Positions 49,387 to 58,833 of a DNA stretch of 64,000 nucleotides are shown here, one piece after another (position 1 is the stretch's first letter; each line of letters begins with the position of its first letter). Below the pieces are notes generated by a model, which had not been told where the DNA came from, did no database searches, and saw only the letters and a program-made list of their open reading frames with translations. Position numbers and translations under genes: made by a program. This stretch comes from Streptomyces abyssalis (GTDB lineage: Bacteria > Actinomycetota > Actinomycetes > Streptomycetales > Streptomycetaceae). The stretch covers positions 366,208 to 430,207 of the forward strand of contig NZ_LJGT01000041.1 in assembly GCF_001751365.1 (NCBI RefSeq), in the 5' to 3' direction.

Positions 49387-50394
49387 GTGTTCGCTGCAGA
49401 ACGTCGCCAATTGATCCTGGAAATGGTGCGAGCCAACGGAGCCGTGTCGCTCCGTGAGCTCGCCCGCGTCGTCCAGACCTCCGAAGTGACCGTGCGCCGT
49501 GACGTACGGGCCCTGGAGGCAGAAGGGCTGCTCGACCGCCGGCACGGCGGTGCCGTCCTGCCCGGAGGTTTCACACGTGAGACGGGCTTCCCGCAGAAGT
49601 CCCACATGGCGACGGCCGAGAAGACGGCCATCGCCGATCTCGCCGCGGGCCTCGTCGAGGAGGGCGAGGCCATCGTCGTCGGCGCGGGGACGACGACGCA
49701 GGAGCTGGCCCGCAGACTGGCCCGCGTGCCGGGCCTCACGGTGGTGACCAACTCCCTGCTCGTCGCACAGGCGTTGGCGCATGCCAACCGCGTCGAGGTG
49801 GTGATGACGGGCGGTACGCTGCGCGGCTCGAACTACGCGCTGGTCGGCAGCGGCGCCGAGCAGTCCCTGCAGGGGCTGCGTGTCTCCCGGGCCTTCCTCT
49901 CGGGCAGCGGGCTGACCGCGGAGCGCGGGCTGTCCACGTCCAACATGCTCTCGGCGAGCGTCGACCGCGCGCTGGTGCAGGCCGCGGCGGAGGTCGTCGT
50001 CCTGGCCGACCACACGAAGCTCGGCACGGACACCATGTTCCAGACGGTCCCCACGGACGTCATGACGCGCCTGGTGACGGACAAGCCGCCGCCTCATGAG
50101 GACCGTGCGGGCACGGAGTTGCAGGCTCTGGCGGACCAGGGCGTACAGATCACCGTGGCCGGAATGACTCCGGCGGGCGCCGCCGAGGCCCCGGCTCCGG
50201 TACAGGGCGGCGCACGCGGCGGCGGCGCCGAGAAGGGCCCGGGGCGCCGGGATGTTCCGATGCCCGGCCAGCGGCGCAACGTGCCGCCGGGCGGGGGCGG
50301 TTCGCAGGCGCCGCAGCTGCGCAGCGCGCCCGCGCTGCCCGAACAGTCGCCCGCCGCGGGGCGTGTGGCCGATCTGGCCCCCAGGCGCCGCTGA
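49387..50394 (+). CDS. DeoR/GlpR-family regulator
   Basis: 335 residues. The N-terminal DeoR HTH is RRQLILEMVRANGAVSLRELARVVQTSEVTVRRDVRALE. The sugar-phosphate-binding domain has VVGAGTTTQELAR, TNSLLVAQAL and GGTLRGSNYALVG. After residue about 255 a disordered Gly/Pro/Arg-rich tail of about 75 residues is unusual for the family. Ligands are typically phosphorylated sugars. It is a candidate, not a proven, regulator of the nucleoside genes in this window. Confidence 0.87.
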   Translation: MFAAERRQLILEMVRANGAVSLRELARVVQTSEVTVRRDVRALEAEGLLDRRHGGAVLPGGFTRETGFPQKSHMATAEKTAIADLAAGLVEEGEAIVVGAGTTTQELARRLARVPGLTVVTNSLLVAQALAHANRVEVVMTGGTLRGSNYALVGSGAEQSLQGLRVSRAFLSGSGLTAERGLSTSNMLSASVDRALVQAAAEVVVLADHTKLGTDTMFQTVPTDVMTRLVTDKPPPHEDRAGTELQALADQGVQITVAGMTPAGAAEAPAPVQGGARGGGAEKGPGRRDVPMPGQRRNVPPGGGGSQAPQLRSAPALPEQSPAAGRVADLAPRRR

Positions 50395-50414
50395 GCGTCC
50401 TCAGCACCGGCAGC

Positions 50415-50454
50415 AAGCCGCCCGCCGTCCCCCGACAGGGGCGGCGGGCGGCTT
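50415..50454. terminator. hairpin between convergent deoR-type and accA2 genes
   Basis: AAGCCGCCCGCCG (50415-50427) pairs perfectly with CGGCGGGCGGCTT (50442-50454), with CCCC/GGGG pairing inside the loop. Confidence 0.82.
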
Positions 50455-50487
50455 CACTTCACGTGCCGGCCCGGTGGCGCTGCCCGC

Positions 50488-52260
50488 TCAGTCCTTGATC
50501 TCGCAGATGACGGTGCCGGCGGAGAGCGATCCGCCGATCTCGGCGTGCAGATCCTTGACGGTGCCGGAGCGGTGGGCGTTGAGAGGCTGCTCCATCTTCA
50601 TCGCCTCGAGTACGACGACGAGTTCGCCCTCCTCGACGTGCTGGCCCTCCTCCACGGCCACCTTGACGATGGTGCCCTGCATGGGGGACGCGAGGGCGTC
50701 GCCGGAGGCCGCGCCGCCCGCCTTCTTGGCCGCCTTGCGCTTGGGCTTCTTGCTGCCGCCGGCCGCCGGTGCTGCCGTGGCGCTCAGCGACGAGGGCAGG
50801 GAGACCTCCAGCCGCTTGCCGCCAACCTCGACGACGACGGTCTCGCGGGTCCCCTCGTCCTCCTCGGCGTCCGTGCCGGGAGCGGCGAAGGGCTTGATGT
50901 CGTTGACGAACTCCGTCTCGATCCACCGGGTGTGGACGTCGAAGGGCGCGCCGGCGCGGCCGTTGACCTCCGGCGCGAACGCCGGGTCGCGTACGACGAC
51001 GCGGTGGAAGGGCAGCGCGGTGGCCATGCCCTCGACGGTGAACTCCTCCAGCGCGCGTGCGGCCCGCTGCAGGGCCTGCTGCCGGGTGGCGCCGGTGACG
51101 ACGAGCTTGGCCAGGAGCGAGTCCCAGGCGGGGCCGATGACGCTGCCGGACTCCACGCCCGCGTCGAGCCGCACGCCGGGTCCGCCGGGCGCGGCGAAGG
51201 TGGTCACGGTGCCGGGCGCCGGAAGGAAGTTGCGTCCGGGGTCCTCGCCGTTGATACGGAACTCGAAGGAGTGACCGCGCAGTTGCGGGTCCTCGTAGTC
51301 CAGCGTCTCGCCGTCGGCGATGCGGAACATCTCCCGTACGAGATCGATGCCCGTGATCTCCTCGGTCACCGGATGCTCGACCTGCAGACGGGTGTTGACC
51401 TCCAGGAAGGAGATCGTGCCGTCCTGGCCGACGAGGAACTCGCAGGTGCCGGCGCCGCTGTAGCCGGCCTCCTTGAGGATGGCCTTCGACGCGCGGTACA
51501 GCTCCGCGTTCTGCTCGGCGGTCAGGAAGGGCGCGGGCGCCTCCTCGACCAGCTTCTGGTGGCGTCGCTGCAGTGAGCAGTCACGCGTGGAGACCACCAC
51601 GACGTTGCCGTGCTTGTCGGCCAGGCACTGCGTCTCCACGTGCCTGGGACGGTCCAGGTAGCGCTCGACGAAGCACTCGCCGCGCCCGAAGGCGGCCACC
51701 GCCTCGCGTACCGCCGACTCGTACAGCTCCTCGACCTCGTCCAGCGACCGCGCGACCTTCAGGCCGCGGCCGCCTCCGCCGAACGCCGCCTTGATGGCGA
51801 TGGGCAGCCCGTTCTCCTCGGCGAAGGCCACGACCTCCGCCGCACCCGAGACGGGGTCCTTCGTGCCGGCGACCAGCGGCGCACCCGCACGCTCCGCGAT
51901 GTGCCGCGCCGAGACCTTGTCGCCCAGAGCGCTGATCGCGTCCGGCGGCGGGCCGATCCAATTCAGGCCGGCGTCCATCACGGCCTGCGCGAAGTCGGCG
52001 TTCTCGGAGAGGAATCCGTAGCCGGGGTGGACGGCGTCGGCGCCCGAGTCGGCCGCGGCCTTGAGCACCTTGTCCATGTCCAGGTAGCTGGCAGCCGGTG
52101 TGTCACCGCCCAGTGCGAACGCCTCGTCGGCGACCCGCACGTGCAACGCGTCCCGGTCCGGCTCGGCATAGACGGCGACGCTCGCGATCCCCGCATCCCG
52201 GCAGGCACGGGCGACGCGAACAGCGATTTCGCCCCGGTTGGCGATGAGCACCTTGCGCAC
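50488..52260 (-). CDS. accA2: acyl-CoA carboxylase alpha subunit (biotin carboxylase + biotin carrier)
   Basis: 590 residues, the usual length for actinobacterial AccA. Biotin carboxylase N-domain RKVLIANRGEIAVRVARA, ATP-grasp loop AFGGGGRGLKVA, and catalytic EVNTRLQVEHPVTEE. The C-terminal biotinyl domain has the acceptor Lys in EAMKMEQPL. With PccB and AccE (54131-55989) it makes methylmalonyl-/malonyl-CoA from propionyl-/acetyl-CoA. S. coelicolor has two near-identical copies (AccA1/AccA2); position argues for accA2. AGGGAGT precedes GTG 52260. Confidence 0.92.
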   Translation of the reverse strand: MRKVLIANRGEIAVRVARACRDAGIASVAVYAEPDRDALHVRVADEAFALGGDTPAASYLDMDKVLKAAADSGADAVHPGYGFLSENADFAQAVMDAGLNWIGPPPDAISALGDKVSARHIAERAGAPLVAGTKDPVSGAAEVVAFAEENGLPIAIKAAFGGGGRGLKVARSLDEVEELYESAVREAVAAFGRGECFVERYLDRPRHVETQCLADKHGNVVVVSTRDCSLQRRHQKLVEEAPAPFLTAEQNAELYRASKAILKEAGYSGAGTCEFLVGQDGTISFLEVNTRLQVEHPVTEEITGIDLVREMFRIADGETLDYEDPQLRGHSFEFRINGEDPGRNFLPAPGTVTTFAAPGGPGVRLDAGVESGSVIGPAWDSLLAKLVVTGATRQQALQRAARALEEFTVEGMATALPFHRVVVRDPAFAPEVNGRAGAPFDVHTRWIETEFVNDIKPFAAPGTDAEEDEGTRETVVVEVGGKRLEVSLPSSLSATAAPAAGGSKKPKRKAAKKAGGAASGDALASPMQGTIVKVAVEEGQHVEEGELVVVLEAMKMEQPLNAHRSGTVKDLHAEIGGSLSAGTVICEIKD

Positions 52261-52674
52261 GATGACTCCCTACTTGGCGCTGCGCCGCAACAGCATTCGA
52301 TGTGGTGAGTGTGTCGTGAGTTTAGGTACTGGCGACACCACTGGCCGAGCCGCCCACAGGCGTGAGCTTTCCCACACGGACTGTGACGTGCGGCAGTCAC
52401 AGCCCTTCGTGATTCCCGTCATCCCAAGGTACGCCGGGCTTCCGGCGAGTCCCGCCGCCTTTCGGATGTGGTCAACGTCTCCGCGCGGTGAGCGGTGACG
52501 GACGGACCGGTCTTTGTGGGGTTCCTATGAATCGCGGGACGAAACTTTGCTTCGCGGCAGGCCTCTTGCCCGCTGTGATACCCGTAAGTAGCGTTCACGT
52601 TGCCCTGGCGGCGTACTCCAGGTAACGAACAGCATCGGCCATGGCCCGGTGAAAAGTGGAAGAGGGTGGGCGAG
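52261..52674. other. 414-bp intergenic region between accA2 and a membrane-protein gene
   Basis: It holds the divergent promoters of accA2 (minus) and the gene at 52675 (plus). An inverted repeat CTGTGAC (52381-52387) / GTCACAG (52396-52402) with an 8-nt spacer is the only symmetric feature seen. The 52500-52600 part is somewhat AT-richer. No coding frame of good quality was found. Confidence 0.5.
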
Positions 52675-53154
52675 GTGGGGCTCCGACGATCGGTTGCCGC
52701 GGCTGCGGCGCTGATACTGGTGGTCGAGGCGGTCGGCATCGTTCTGCTGAACATCTTTCTCAGCATGGTCGTGGACGCGCAGCAGATGTCCATGGCCCAT
52801 CTCGAACCTCGCTCGATGTCGCTCTCCGCCGTGGTCGCGGGCGGGCTCTTCGGCGGCTACCTCCTGCTGTGTGCAGTGGTGTTGGCGCGTACGGCCATCC
52901 GGGACAAGGCGCCCGTGGGCCTGCTGCGCATCATCCTCATCAGCGCAGCCGTCGTGCACGGGATGCTGGGCGCCGCGTCCGTCGGGCTGGTCGGCTGGGT
53001 GGCGTTCTTGTTCATGATGCTGGTGCTGGGGCTGATCGTCTGGTCGCTGCTTTCCTACAGCCCCGAAGAGCCTTCCGCGGAGGGGACTTCGCAGCAGGGT
53101 ACGGACGCGCCGCCGCCGTCGGGCGGTTCGCAGCCGGAGCCCTCGGCGCCCTAG
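52675..53154 (+). CDS. four-helix membrane protein of unknown function
   Basis: 159 residues with four hydrophobic segments (SVAAAAALILVVEAVGIVLL, VVAGGLFGGYLLLCAVVLA, LLRIILISAAVVHGML, WVAFLFMMLVLGLIVWSL) and a Pro/Ser/Gln-rich cytoplasmic or outside tail. No domain is recognised. GTG 52675 is 7 nt after GGAAGAGGG; GTG 52666 is the alternative. It is convergent with maf. Confidence 0.65.
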   Translation: MGLRRSVAAAAALILVVEAVGIVLLNIFLSMVVDAQQMSMAHLEPRSMSLSAVVAGGLFGGYLLLCAVVLARTAIRDKAPVGLLRIILISAAVVHGMLGAASVGLVGWVAFLFMMLVLGLIVWSLLSYSPEEPSAEGTSQQGTDAPPPSGGSQPEPSAP

Positions 53155-53164
53155 AAACGCGGGC

Positions 53165-53824
53165 TCAGGCCGGCGCGTCCGGGGCCCACAGGTCGGTGAT
53201 ACGGACCCCCAGCCGGGTGAGGAGTTCGCGCAGCAGCGGCAGCGACAGCCCGATCACCGTTCCGTGATCGCCCTCGATGCCCCTGATGAACGGCGCCGAA
53301 CGGCCGTCGAGCGTGAACGCGCCCGCGACGTGCACGGGTTCGCCCGTGGCGACGTAGGCGGCGATCTCCTCGTCGCTGGGCTCGCCGAAGTGCACGGTGG
53401 TGCCGGCCGTGGCCGAAGTGCCCGCGCCGTCACGGGTGTCGAGGACGCAGTGGCCCGTCTGCAGCACGCCTGAGCGTCCGCGCATCGCCTTCCAGCGGGC
53501 CGTCGCCTCCTCGCCGTCGGCGGGCTTGCCCAGCGGCTCTCCGTCCAGTTCGAGCACGGAGTCGCAGCCCACGACGAGCGCGTCCGCGGCCTGCGGGAGG
53601 GCGGCGACGGCCTGGGCCTTGGCCTCCGCGAGTACGCGCGCGAGCTCACCCGGGGTCGGTGCCGACAGCGCGTCCTCGTCCACGCCGCTGACGATCACCT
53701 CCGGCGCGAAACCGGCCTGCCGCAGCAGCCCCAGACGCGCGGGGGACGCGGAGGCGAGCACGAGCCGGCGAGCGGGCGCGTACGGGCGGGACTGTGGCTG
53801 CTGCTGTGATGTCGGTGAGGCCAT
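53165..53824 (-). CDS. maf: Maf-family nucleotide pyrophosphatase
   Basis: 219 residues. The Maf signature LVLASASPARLGLLRQAG at about 20-37, the acidic SGVDEDAL, and the active-site GCDSVLELDGEPLGKP. These enzymes hydrolyse non-canonical NTPs (dTTP/UTP or methylated forms) and are linked to septum formation. The position between accA2 and the accE-pccB pair is a conserved Streptomyces arrangement as I recall it. Confidence 0.9.
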   Translation of the reverse strand: MASPTSQQQPQSRPYAPARRLVLASASPARLGLLRQAGFAPEVIVSGVDEDALSAPTPGELARVLAEAKAQAVAALPQAADALVVGCDSVLELDGEPLGKPADGEEATARWKAMRGRSGVLQTGHCVLDTRDGAGTSATAGTTVHFGEPSDEEIAAYVATGEPVHVAGAFTLDGRSAPFIRGIEGDHGTVIGLSLPLLRELLTRLGVRITDLWAPDAPA

Positions 53825-53849
53825 GGGGCAATCGTAGGGACCGGCGAAG

Positions 53850-53987
53850 CTACGCGTCCGGCCGGACGTTGGCCAGCACGAAGGATGCGATCACGACGAG
53901 GGGCAGCAGCCAGCACAGGCGCCGCAGCATCGCCAGAGTCGCGCGCATCTCCGTCGGAGGCTCGTCACGGGGGTCGGACCACAGCAT
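53850..53987 (-). CDS. mmpB: small morphogenic membrane protein (MmpB-like)
   Basis: 45 residues: MLWSDPRDEPPTEMRATLAM followed by one membrane helix (LCWLLPLVVIASFVLANV). This matches my memory of the Streptomyces MmpB family, whose members carry the same LWSDPxxEPP start. ATG 53996 would add MGN. The upstream DNA gives no clear ribosome-binding site. It is encoded between maf and accE. Confidence 0.7.
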   Translation of the reverse strand: MLWSDPRDEPPTEMRATLAMLRRLCWLLPLVVIASFVLANVRPDA

Positions 53988-54130
53988 GTTTCCCATGCTG
54001 CGTGCGCACGTACGCACCGCGCCTGAGTACGCGTACTCAATCACGCGCGAGCGCGGACGGGCGCGGGATTCCCGCGCCCGTCCACGAGCCTCCGGTACGC
54101 GCGATCGCGGCCGGGACCTCGGCCTGCCGC

Positions 54131-54385
54131 TCAGCCCGGCCAGTACGTCGTGCGCCACGCCTTCGGGCCCGGGTGAGGCACCCGCCGCGGGACCGTACGG
54201 GCGGGATCGGCCCACTCCTGTGCGGCGCGGGAGGCCGGCGCCTCAGCCGCCACCGCGGCCGCCCGTGCCCGGACCACCGCGAGCGCGGCGGCCAGCTCCT
54301 CCGGAGTCGGATTGCCTCGGACCACCTTGATCGGCGGGAACGGCGGGTGCTCCCCGTGCTCCTCCGTCGTCGTGGGATCGAGCAT
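54131..54385 (-). CDS. accE: acyl-CoA carboxylase epsilon subunit
   Basis: 84 residues. The epsilon-subunit pattern PIKVVRGNPTPEELAAALAVV is near the start, and the end is Trp-rich (AWRTTYWPG). It stabilises the alpha-beta carboxylase complex in actinobacteria. ATG 54385 has GGAGG 9 nt upstream. GTG 54403, overlapping the pccB stop, has no ribosome-binding site. Confidence 0.9.
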   Translation of the reverse strand: MLDPTTTEEHGEHPPFPPIKVVRGNPTPEELAAALAVVRARAAAVAAEAPASRAAQEWADPARTVPRRVPHPGPKAWRTTYWPG

Positions 54386-54399
54386 GGCGGACGGCCTCC

Positions 54400-55989
54400 T
54401 CACAGCGGGATGTTGCCGTGCTTCTTCGGGGGCAGCTGCTCGCGCTTGGAGCGGAGCGTGCGCAGCCCGCGCGTGATGTGGCGGCGGGTCTCGGACGGCA
54501 TGATCACAGCGTCCACATACCCGCGTTCGGCCGCGGCATACGGGTTCAGCAGCGCGTCCTCGTACTCCTGCGTCAACTGCGCACGCAGCTCCTCGCGTTC
54601 ATCGTCGCCCTCGACCCCGGCGAGACGCTTGCGGTGCAGGATGTTGACCGCGCCCTGAGCACCCATGACGGCGATCTGCGCGGTGGGCCAGGCGAAGTTG
54701 AGGTCGGCGCCGAGGTGCTTGGAGCCCATGACGTCGTACGCGCCGCCGAAGGCCTTCCTCGTGATGACGGTGATCAGCGGGACCGTCGCCTCCGCGTAGG
54801 CGTAGATCAGCTTGGCGCCGCGCCGGATGATGCCGTCGTACTCCTGGTCCGTGCCCGGCAGGAAGCCCGGCACGTCGACGAAGGTGATGACCGGCACGTT
54901 GTACGCGTCGCAGGTGCGCACGAAGCGCGCGGCCTTCTCGCTGGCGTCGATGTTGAGGCAACCGGCGAACTGCAGCGGCTGGTTGGCCACGACACCCACC
55001 GACTGGCCCTCGATCCGCCCGAAGCCGGTGATGATGTTCGGCGCGAACAGCGCCTGTGTCTCCAGGAATTCACCGTCGTCCAGCACGTGCTCGATCGCGG
55101 AGTGCATGTCGTACGGCTGGTTCGCGGAGTCGGGGATGAGCGTGTCCAGCTCGCGGTCCTCGTCCGAGGTCTCCAGGTCGGCCTCCTCGGGGAAGACCGG
55201 CGGCTCGGAGAGGTTGTTGGACGGCAGGTAGGACAGCAGCGCCTTGACGTACTCGACGGCGTCCTTCTCGTCCCCCGACATGTGGTGTGCGACGCCGGAG
55301 GTGGTGTTGTGCGTGCGCGCGCCGCCCAGCTCCTCGAAGCCGACGTCCTCGCCGGTCACCGTCTTGATGACGTCGGGCCCGGTGATGAACATGTGCGAGG
55401 TCTGGTCGACCATCACCGTGAAGTCGGTGATGGCGGGGGAGTAGACCGCGCCGCCCGCGCACGGGCCGACGATGAGGCTGATCTGCGGGACGACCCCGGA
55501 GGCGTGCACGTTCCTGCGGAAGATCTCAGCGAACAGGCCGAGCGCGACGACGCCTTCCTGGATGCGCGCGCCGCCGCCGTCGTTGATCCCCACGACGGGG
55601 CAGCCGTTCTTCAGCGCGAAGTCCATGACCTTGACGATCTTCTCGCCGTAGACCTCGCCGAGCGAGCCGCCGAAGATCGTGAAGTCCTGCGAATAGACGC
55701 AGACGGGGCGGCCGTCGACCGTGCCGTATCCGGTGACGACTCCGTCGCCGTACGGACGGTTCTTCTCCAGGCCGAAGTTGGTGGAGCGGTGCCGGGCGAA
55801 CTCGTCCAGCTCCGTGAAACTGCCCTCGTCGAGCAGCAGATCGACCCTCTCGCGCGCTGTCAGCTTCCCTTTCGCGTGCTGCTTCTCCACCGCCCGCTGC
55901 GAGCCCGCGTGCGTCGCCTCCGCGGCGCGGCGTTCGAAGTCCGCGATCTTCCCCGCGGTCGTATGGATGTCAGGGCTCTGCTCGGACAT
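54400..55989 (-). CDS. pccB: propionyl-CoA carboxylase beta subunit
   Basis: 529-residue carboxyltransferase. It has two crotonase-like halves. The N-terminal oxyanion region is GGARIQEGVVAL and the C-terminal one RKAFGGAYDVMGS. The residue that sets acyl-CoA size lies in the second half (Asp in PccB-type enzymes); the segment FVDVPGFLPGTDQEYDGIIR is consistent with the propionyl type. It is the first gene of pccB-accE. ATG 55989 has GGAGCC about 10 nt upstream. It is divergent from birA, the ligase for its partner AccA2. Confidence 0.92.
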   Translation of the reverse strand: MSEQSPDIHTTAGKIADFERRAAEATHAGSQRAVEKQHAKGKLTARERVDLLLDEGSFTELDEFARHRSTNFGLEKNRPYGDGVVTGYGTVDGRPVCVYSQDFTIFGGSLGEVYGEKIVKVMDFALKNGCPVVGINDGGGARIQEGVVALGLFAEIFRRNVHASGVVPQISLIVGPCAGGAVYSPAITDFTVMVDQTSHMFITGPDVIKTVTGEDVGFEELGGARTHNTTSGVAHHMSGDEKDAVEYVKALLSYLPSNNLSEPPVFPEEADLETSDEDRELDTLIPDSANQPYDMHSAIEHVLDDGEFLETQALFAPNIITGFGRIEGQSVGVVANQPLQFAGCLNIDASEKAARFVRTCDAYNVPVITFVDVPGFLPGTDQEYDGIIRRGAKLIYAYAEATVPLITVITRKAFGGAYDVMGSKHLGADLNFAWPTAQIAVMGAQGAVNILHRKRLAGVEGDDEREELRAQLTQEYEDALLNPYAAAERGYVDAVIMPSETRRHITRGLRTLRSKREQLPPKKHGNIPL

Positions 55990-56134
55990 CTGAGTGCGGC
56001 TCCTACTCCTCAGCGTGCGGCTACCGGTTCGTAGGCTATCCGCGAAGGAGCCGTTCGTCGGTGCGGCGTTGGACACACTCGCAAAGGCGGCCGCGCGTCA
56101 CCCGTCGCGCAGGCGGCGGCCCCTGCCGCGCGCC

Positions 56135-56140
56135 TACGCT
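56135..56140 (+). promoter_or_regulatory. leaderless -10 box of birA
   Basis: TACGCT ends 6 nt before ATG 56147, and no Shine-Dalgarno sequence is present. Confidence 0.5.
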
Positions 56141-56146
56141 GGCGCC

Positions 56147-57145
56147 ATGACGCCGAACCCGTCCGACCCGCCCGGTCCCTCCGAGCCGCCCGGTCCCTCC
56201 GAGCCGTCCGAACCCTCCGAGCCGTCCGGCCGGGCAGGGGACCCGGGCAGCCGCTGGTCCGACCTCAGCCGGCCCCCGCTGAACGCCGCCTCGCTGCGCC
56301 GCGCGCTGACCGGGCAGGACAGCCTGTGGACGTCGCTGGACGTGGTCGAGCGCACCGGCTCGACCAACACCGACCTCGCGCAGCGGGCGCGCGAGGGCGG
56401 CGCACGCGAGGGCGCCGTGCTCGTCGCCGAGGAGCAGACCGCCGGCCGGGGAAGACTGGAGCGCGGCTGGAGCGCACCGGCCCGCTCGGGTGTCTTCGTC
56501 TCCGTGCTGGTCGTACCGCCGGTGCCGCAGGAGCGCTGGGGATGGGTGCCGCTCATCGCGGGGGTGGCGACGGCGAGCGCACTGGCCCGTACGGCCGGCC
56601 TCGACACGAAACTGAAGTGGCCCAACGACGTCCTCGTCGACATCGCGGGAGAGGAACGCAAGACCGGCGGCATCCTCGCGGAACGCACGGACGTGGCCCC
56701 CGCGCGGGACGAGAGCGGTGAAGGCGCCGCGGGGATCGTCCTCGGCATCGGGCTCAACGTCTCGCTGCGCGAGTCGGAGCTGCCCGTTCCGGCGGCGGGC
56801 TCGCTCGTGCTCGCCGGAGCACGGGCGGCCGACCGCGATCCGCTGCTGCGCGCGGTGCTGCGTTCCTTCGAGGACTGGTACGGGCGCTGGACGGCCGCCG
56901 ACGGCGACCCGCTCGTCAGCGGAGTGCTGGAGGCCTACGCCGCCGGGTGCGCGACGCTCGGCCGCCATGTACGCGCCGAGCTGCCGGGCGGCGGGGAACT
57001 CGTCGGGGAGGCGGTCGCCGTCGACAGCGACGGACGGCTCGTGATCGGCACGGAGGACGGGGTGCAACGCCCGGTCTCCGCGGGCGACATCGTGCATCTG
57101 CGCGGCGACGGGGGGCACGGAGGGAGCGGCGGCACGGACGCGTGA
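56147..57145 (+). CDS. birA: biotin--[acetyl-CoA carboxylase] ligase
   Basis: 332 residues. It activates biotin with ATP and attaches it to AccA-type carrier domains. The N-terminal 30 residues are a tandem Pro/Ser/Glu/Gly repeat (PGPSEPPGPSEPSEPSEPS) encoded by repetitive DNA. The catalytic core has VERTGSTNTDLA, EEQTAGRGRLERGWSAP (the biotin/AMP loop GRGRxxR), LKWPNDVLVD with the catalytic Lys, and GIGLNV. There is no DNA-binding HTH, so it is not a repressor. It is divergent from pccB. Confidence 0.92.
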   Translation: MTPNPSDPPGPSEPPGPSEPSEPSEPSGRAGDPGSRWSDLSRPPLNAASLRRALTGQDSLWTSLDVVERTGSTNTDLAQRAREGGAREGAVLVAEEQTAGRGRLERGWSAPARSGVFVSVLVVPPVPQERWGWVPLIAGVATASALARTAGLDTKLKWPNDVLVDIAGEERKTGGILAERTDVAPARDESGEGAAGIVLGIGLNVSLRESELPVPAAGSLVLAGARAADRDPLLRAVLRSFEDWYGRWTAADGDPLVSGVLEAYAAGCATLGRHVRAELPGGGELVGEAVAVDSDGRLVIGTEDGVQRPVSAGDIVHLRGDGGHGGSGGTDA

Positions 57146-57419
57146 CCCCGGGCGCTCCGCACCGCGCGTGCACCGGCGCGGGCGGTGGGCGCGCACACGT
57201 GTTCCTCCCCCAGAGCCTCCGGCCTGGGAGGTACCCCCAGCCGGTGGTCCGCTTCTGATGGTCCGTTCGCAGAGGGGCCTGTTCAGCGCACTGCTGCCGT
57301 ATTGTTGGCACGCGGCGGAGGGGACACGGATGTGAGGCGTCCCGGTGATCCCCGGAAGATCTCAGAAGAGAACGGAAGGGCAGTGCGCAGGGACGACCGG
57401 ACCGGGCAAGGGGCGGACA
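57146..57419. other. 274-bp region between birA and cya with an imperfect palindrome
   Basis: It contains CCTCCCCCAG (about 57206-57215) and CTGGGAGG (about 57225-57232), followed by TACCCCCAG. This is a GC-rich imperfect palindrome of a type scattered in Streptomyces intergenic DNA. The remainder should hold the cya promoter; no clear -10/-35 pair was recognised. Confidence 0.4.
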
Positions 57420-58670
57420 GTGGCCGACGATGAACCGGACATTCCCGCGCGTACGTCCGGGCCGCAGTCCGCGCCGGAGCCGGGGCGGGAGCAGGGGCCG
57501 GCGGCGCCGCCCGCCGAAGCCGACGGAGCGGGCACAGCGCCACACGGAAGACACGGAACACACGGAACGGACGAGCCGGACCCGGCCCCCGAGGCACCGT
57601 CGCCGGCGGTCCCCGGCAGCCCGGACGGTTCGGACCCCCAGGGCATCTTCGAGGACGACGAGGACGACCCGAGCGCGCTGCGCATCGAGCAGCTGATCCT
57701 CGGCTCGAAGCGGCAGTACACCCCCTTCCAGGCGGCCCGGGCGGCAGGCGTCTCCATGGAGCTGGCCTCCCGCTTCTGGCGGGCGATGGGCTTCGCCGAC
57801 GTGGGCCAGGCCAAGGCGCTCACCGAGGCGGACGTGCTGGCGCTGCGGCGCCTCGCCGGCCTGGTCGAGGCGGGGCTGCTCAGCGAGGCGACGGCCGTGC
57901 AGGTCGCCCGCTCGACAGGGCAGACCACGTCGAGGCTGGCCGACTGGCAGATCGACTCCTTCCTGATGGGGCTCACCGAGCCGCCCGAGCCCGGCATGAC
58001 GAGGAACGAGGTCACCTATCCGCTCGTGCAGCTGCTCCTGCCCGAGCTGGAGGAGTTCCTGGTGTACGTGTGGCGGCGGCAGCTCGCCGCGGCCACCGGC
58101 CGGGTCGTACAGGCGCTGGACGACGAGGACACCGTGGCCAGGCGGCAGGCCATCGCCTTCGCCGACCTCGTGGGTTTCACGCGGCTGACGCGCCGTCTGG
58201 AGGACGACGAACTGGGCGAGCTGGTCGAGGCGTTCGAGACGACGGCCGCCGACCTGGTCGCCGCCAACGGCGGCCGTCTGATCAAGGCGCTCGGCGACGA
58301 GATCCTCTACGTCGCCGAGGACGCCGGCACGGCGGCCGAGATCGGTCTGCGGCTGATCGAGACCATGACGAACGACCCGACCATGCCCGAGCTCCGCGTC
58401 GGCATCGCCTTCGGCACGATGACGACGCGGATGGGGGACGTCTTCGGCAACACGGTCAATCTCGCGAGCAGGCTGACGTCGATAGCTCCCAAGGACAGGG
58501 TCCTCGTGGACGGCGACTGCCGTGCGGAGCTGGTCGCCTCGGGTGACGCACCGGAGTCGGAGAAGGAGACCGAGGACCTGTCGGACTACCGCTACGCGCT
58601 TCAGCCGCTGTACCAGCGTCCGGTGCGTGGCCTGGGCGTCGTCGAGCCCTGGATGCTGAACCGCCGCTGA
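57420..58670 (+). CDS. cya: adenylate cyclase (class III)
   Basis: 416 residues, soluble. An acidic low-complexity N-terminus (about 1-85) is followed by an adenylate-cyclase regulatory domain (about 85-185). The catalytic class III domain (from about 240) has first metal Asp in AFADLVGFTRLTRRL, substrate Lys and second Asp in IKALGDEILYV, and transition-state Asn/Arg in GNTVNLASRL. It makes cAMP. In S. coelicolor Cya affects germination and morphogenesis through Crp. GTG 57420 has AAGGGG at 7 nt. The position after pccB-birA matches the remembered cya locus. Confidence 0.9.
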   Translation: MADDEPDIPARTSGPQSAPEPGREQGPAAPPAEADGAGTAPHGRHGTHGTDEPDPAPEAPSPAVPGSPDGSDPQGIFEDDEDDPSALRIEQLILGSKRQYTPFQAARAAGVSMELASRFWRAMGFADVGQAKALTEADVLALRRLAGLVEAGLLSEATAVQVARSTGQTTSRLADWQIDSFLMGLTEPPEPGMTRNEVTYPLVQLLLPELEEFLVYVWRRQLAAATGRVVQALDDEDTVARRQAIAFADLVGFTRLTRRLEDDELGELVEAFETTAADLVAANGGRLIKALGDEILYVAEDAGTAAEIGLRLIETMTNDPTMPELRVGIAFGTMTTRMGDVFGNTVNLASRLTSIAPKDRVLVDGDCRAELVASGDAPESEKETEDLSDYRYALQPLYQRPVRGLGVVEPWMLNRR

Positions 58671-58833
58671 GCCGGGGCGTTCCGGGTACGGCTCGCGCGC
58701 CGACTCTGTTCCCGGGTCGTTCCCGGGTCCTTCCCCGGTCCGGGGCCGGTCCCGGGAATATGCCGTCCGGGGTCCGCGAGGTGACCGTACAGTTGCCCGC
58801 GGAACTGGTGAGCGAGCGTCAGCCGGAGGGGCC

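Noticed and set aside
52381..52402. CTGTGAC-N8-GTCACAG as a Crp (cAMP receptor) site
   Set aside because: Spacing between TGTGA and TCACA is 10, not the 6 of Crp sites, and it does not fit the Streptomyces Crp pattern either.
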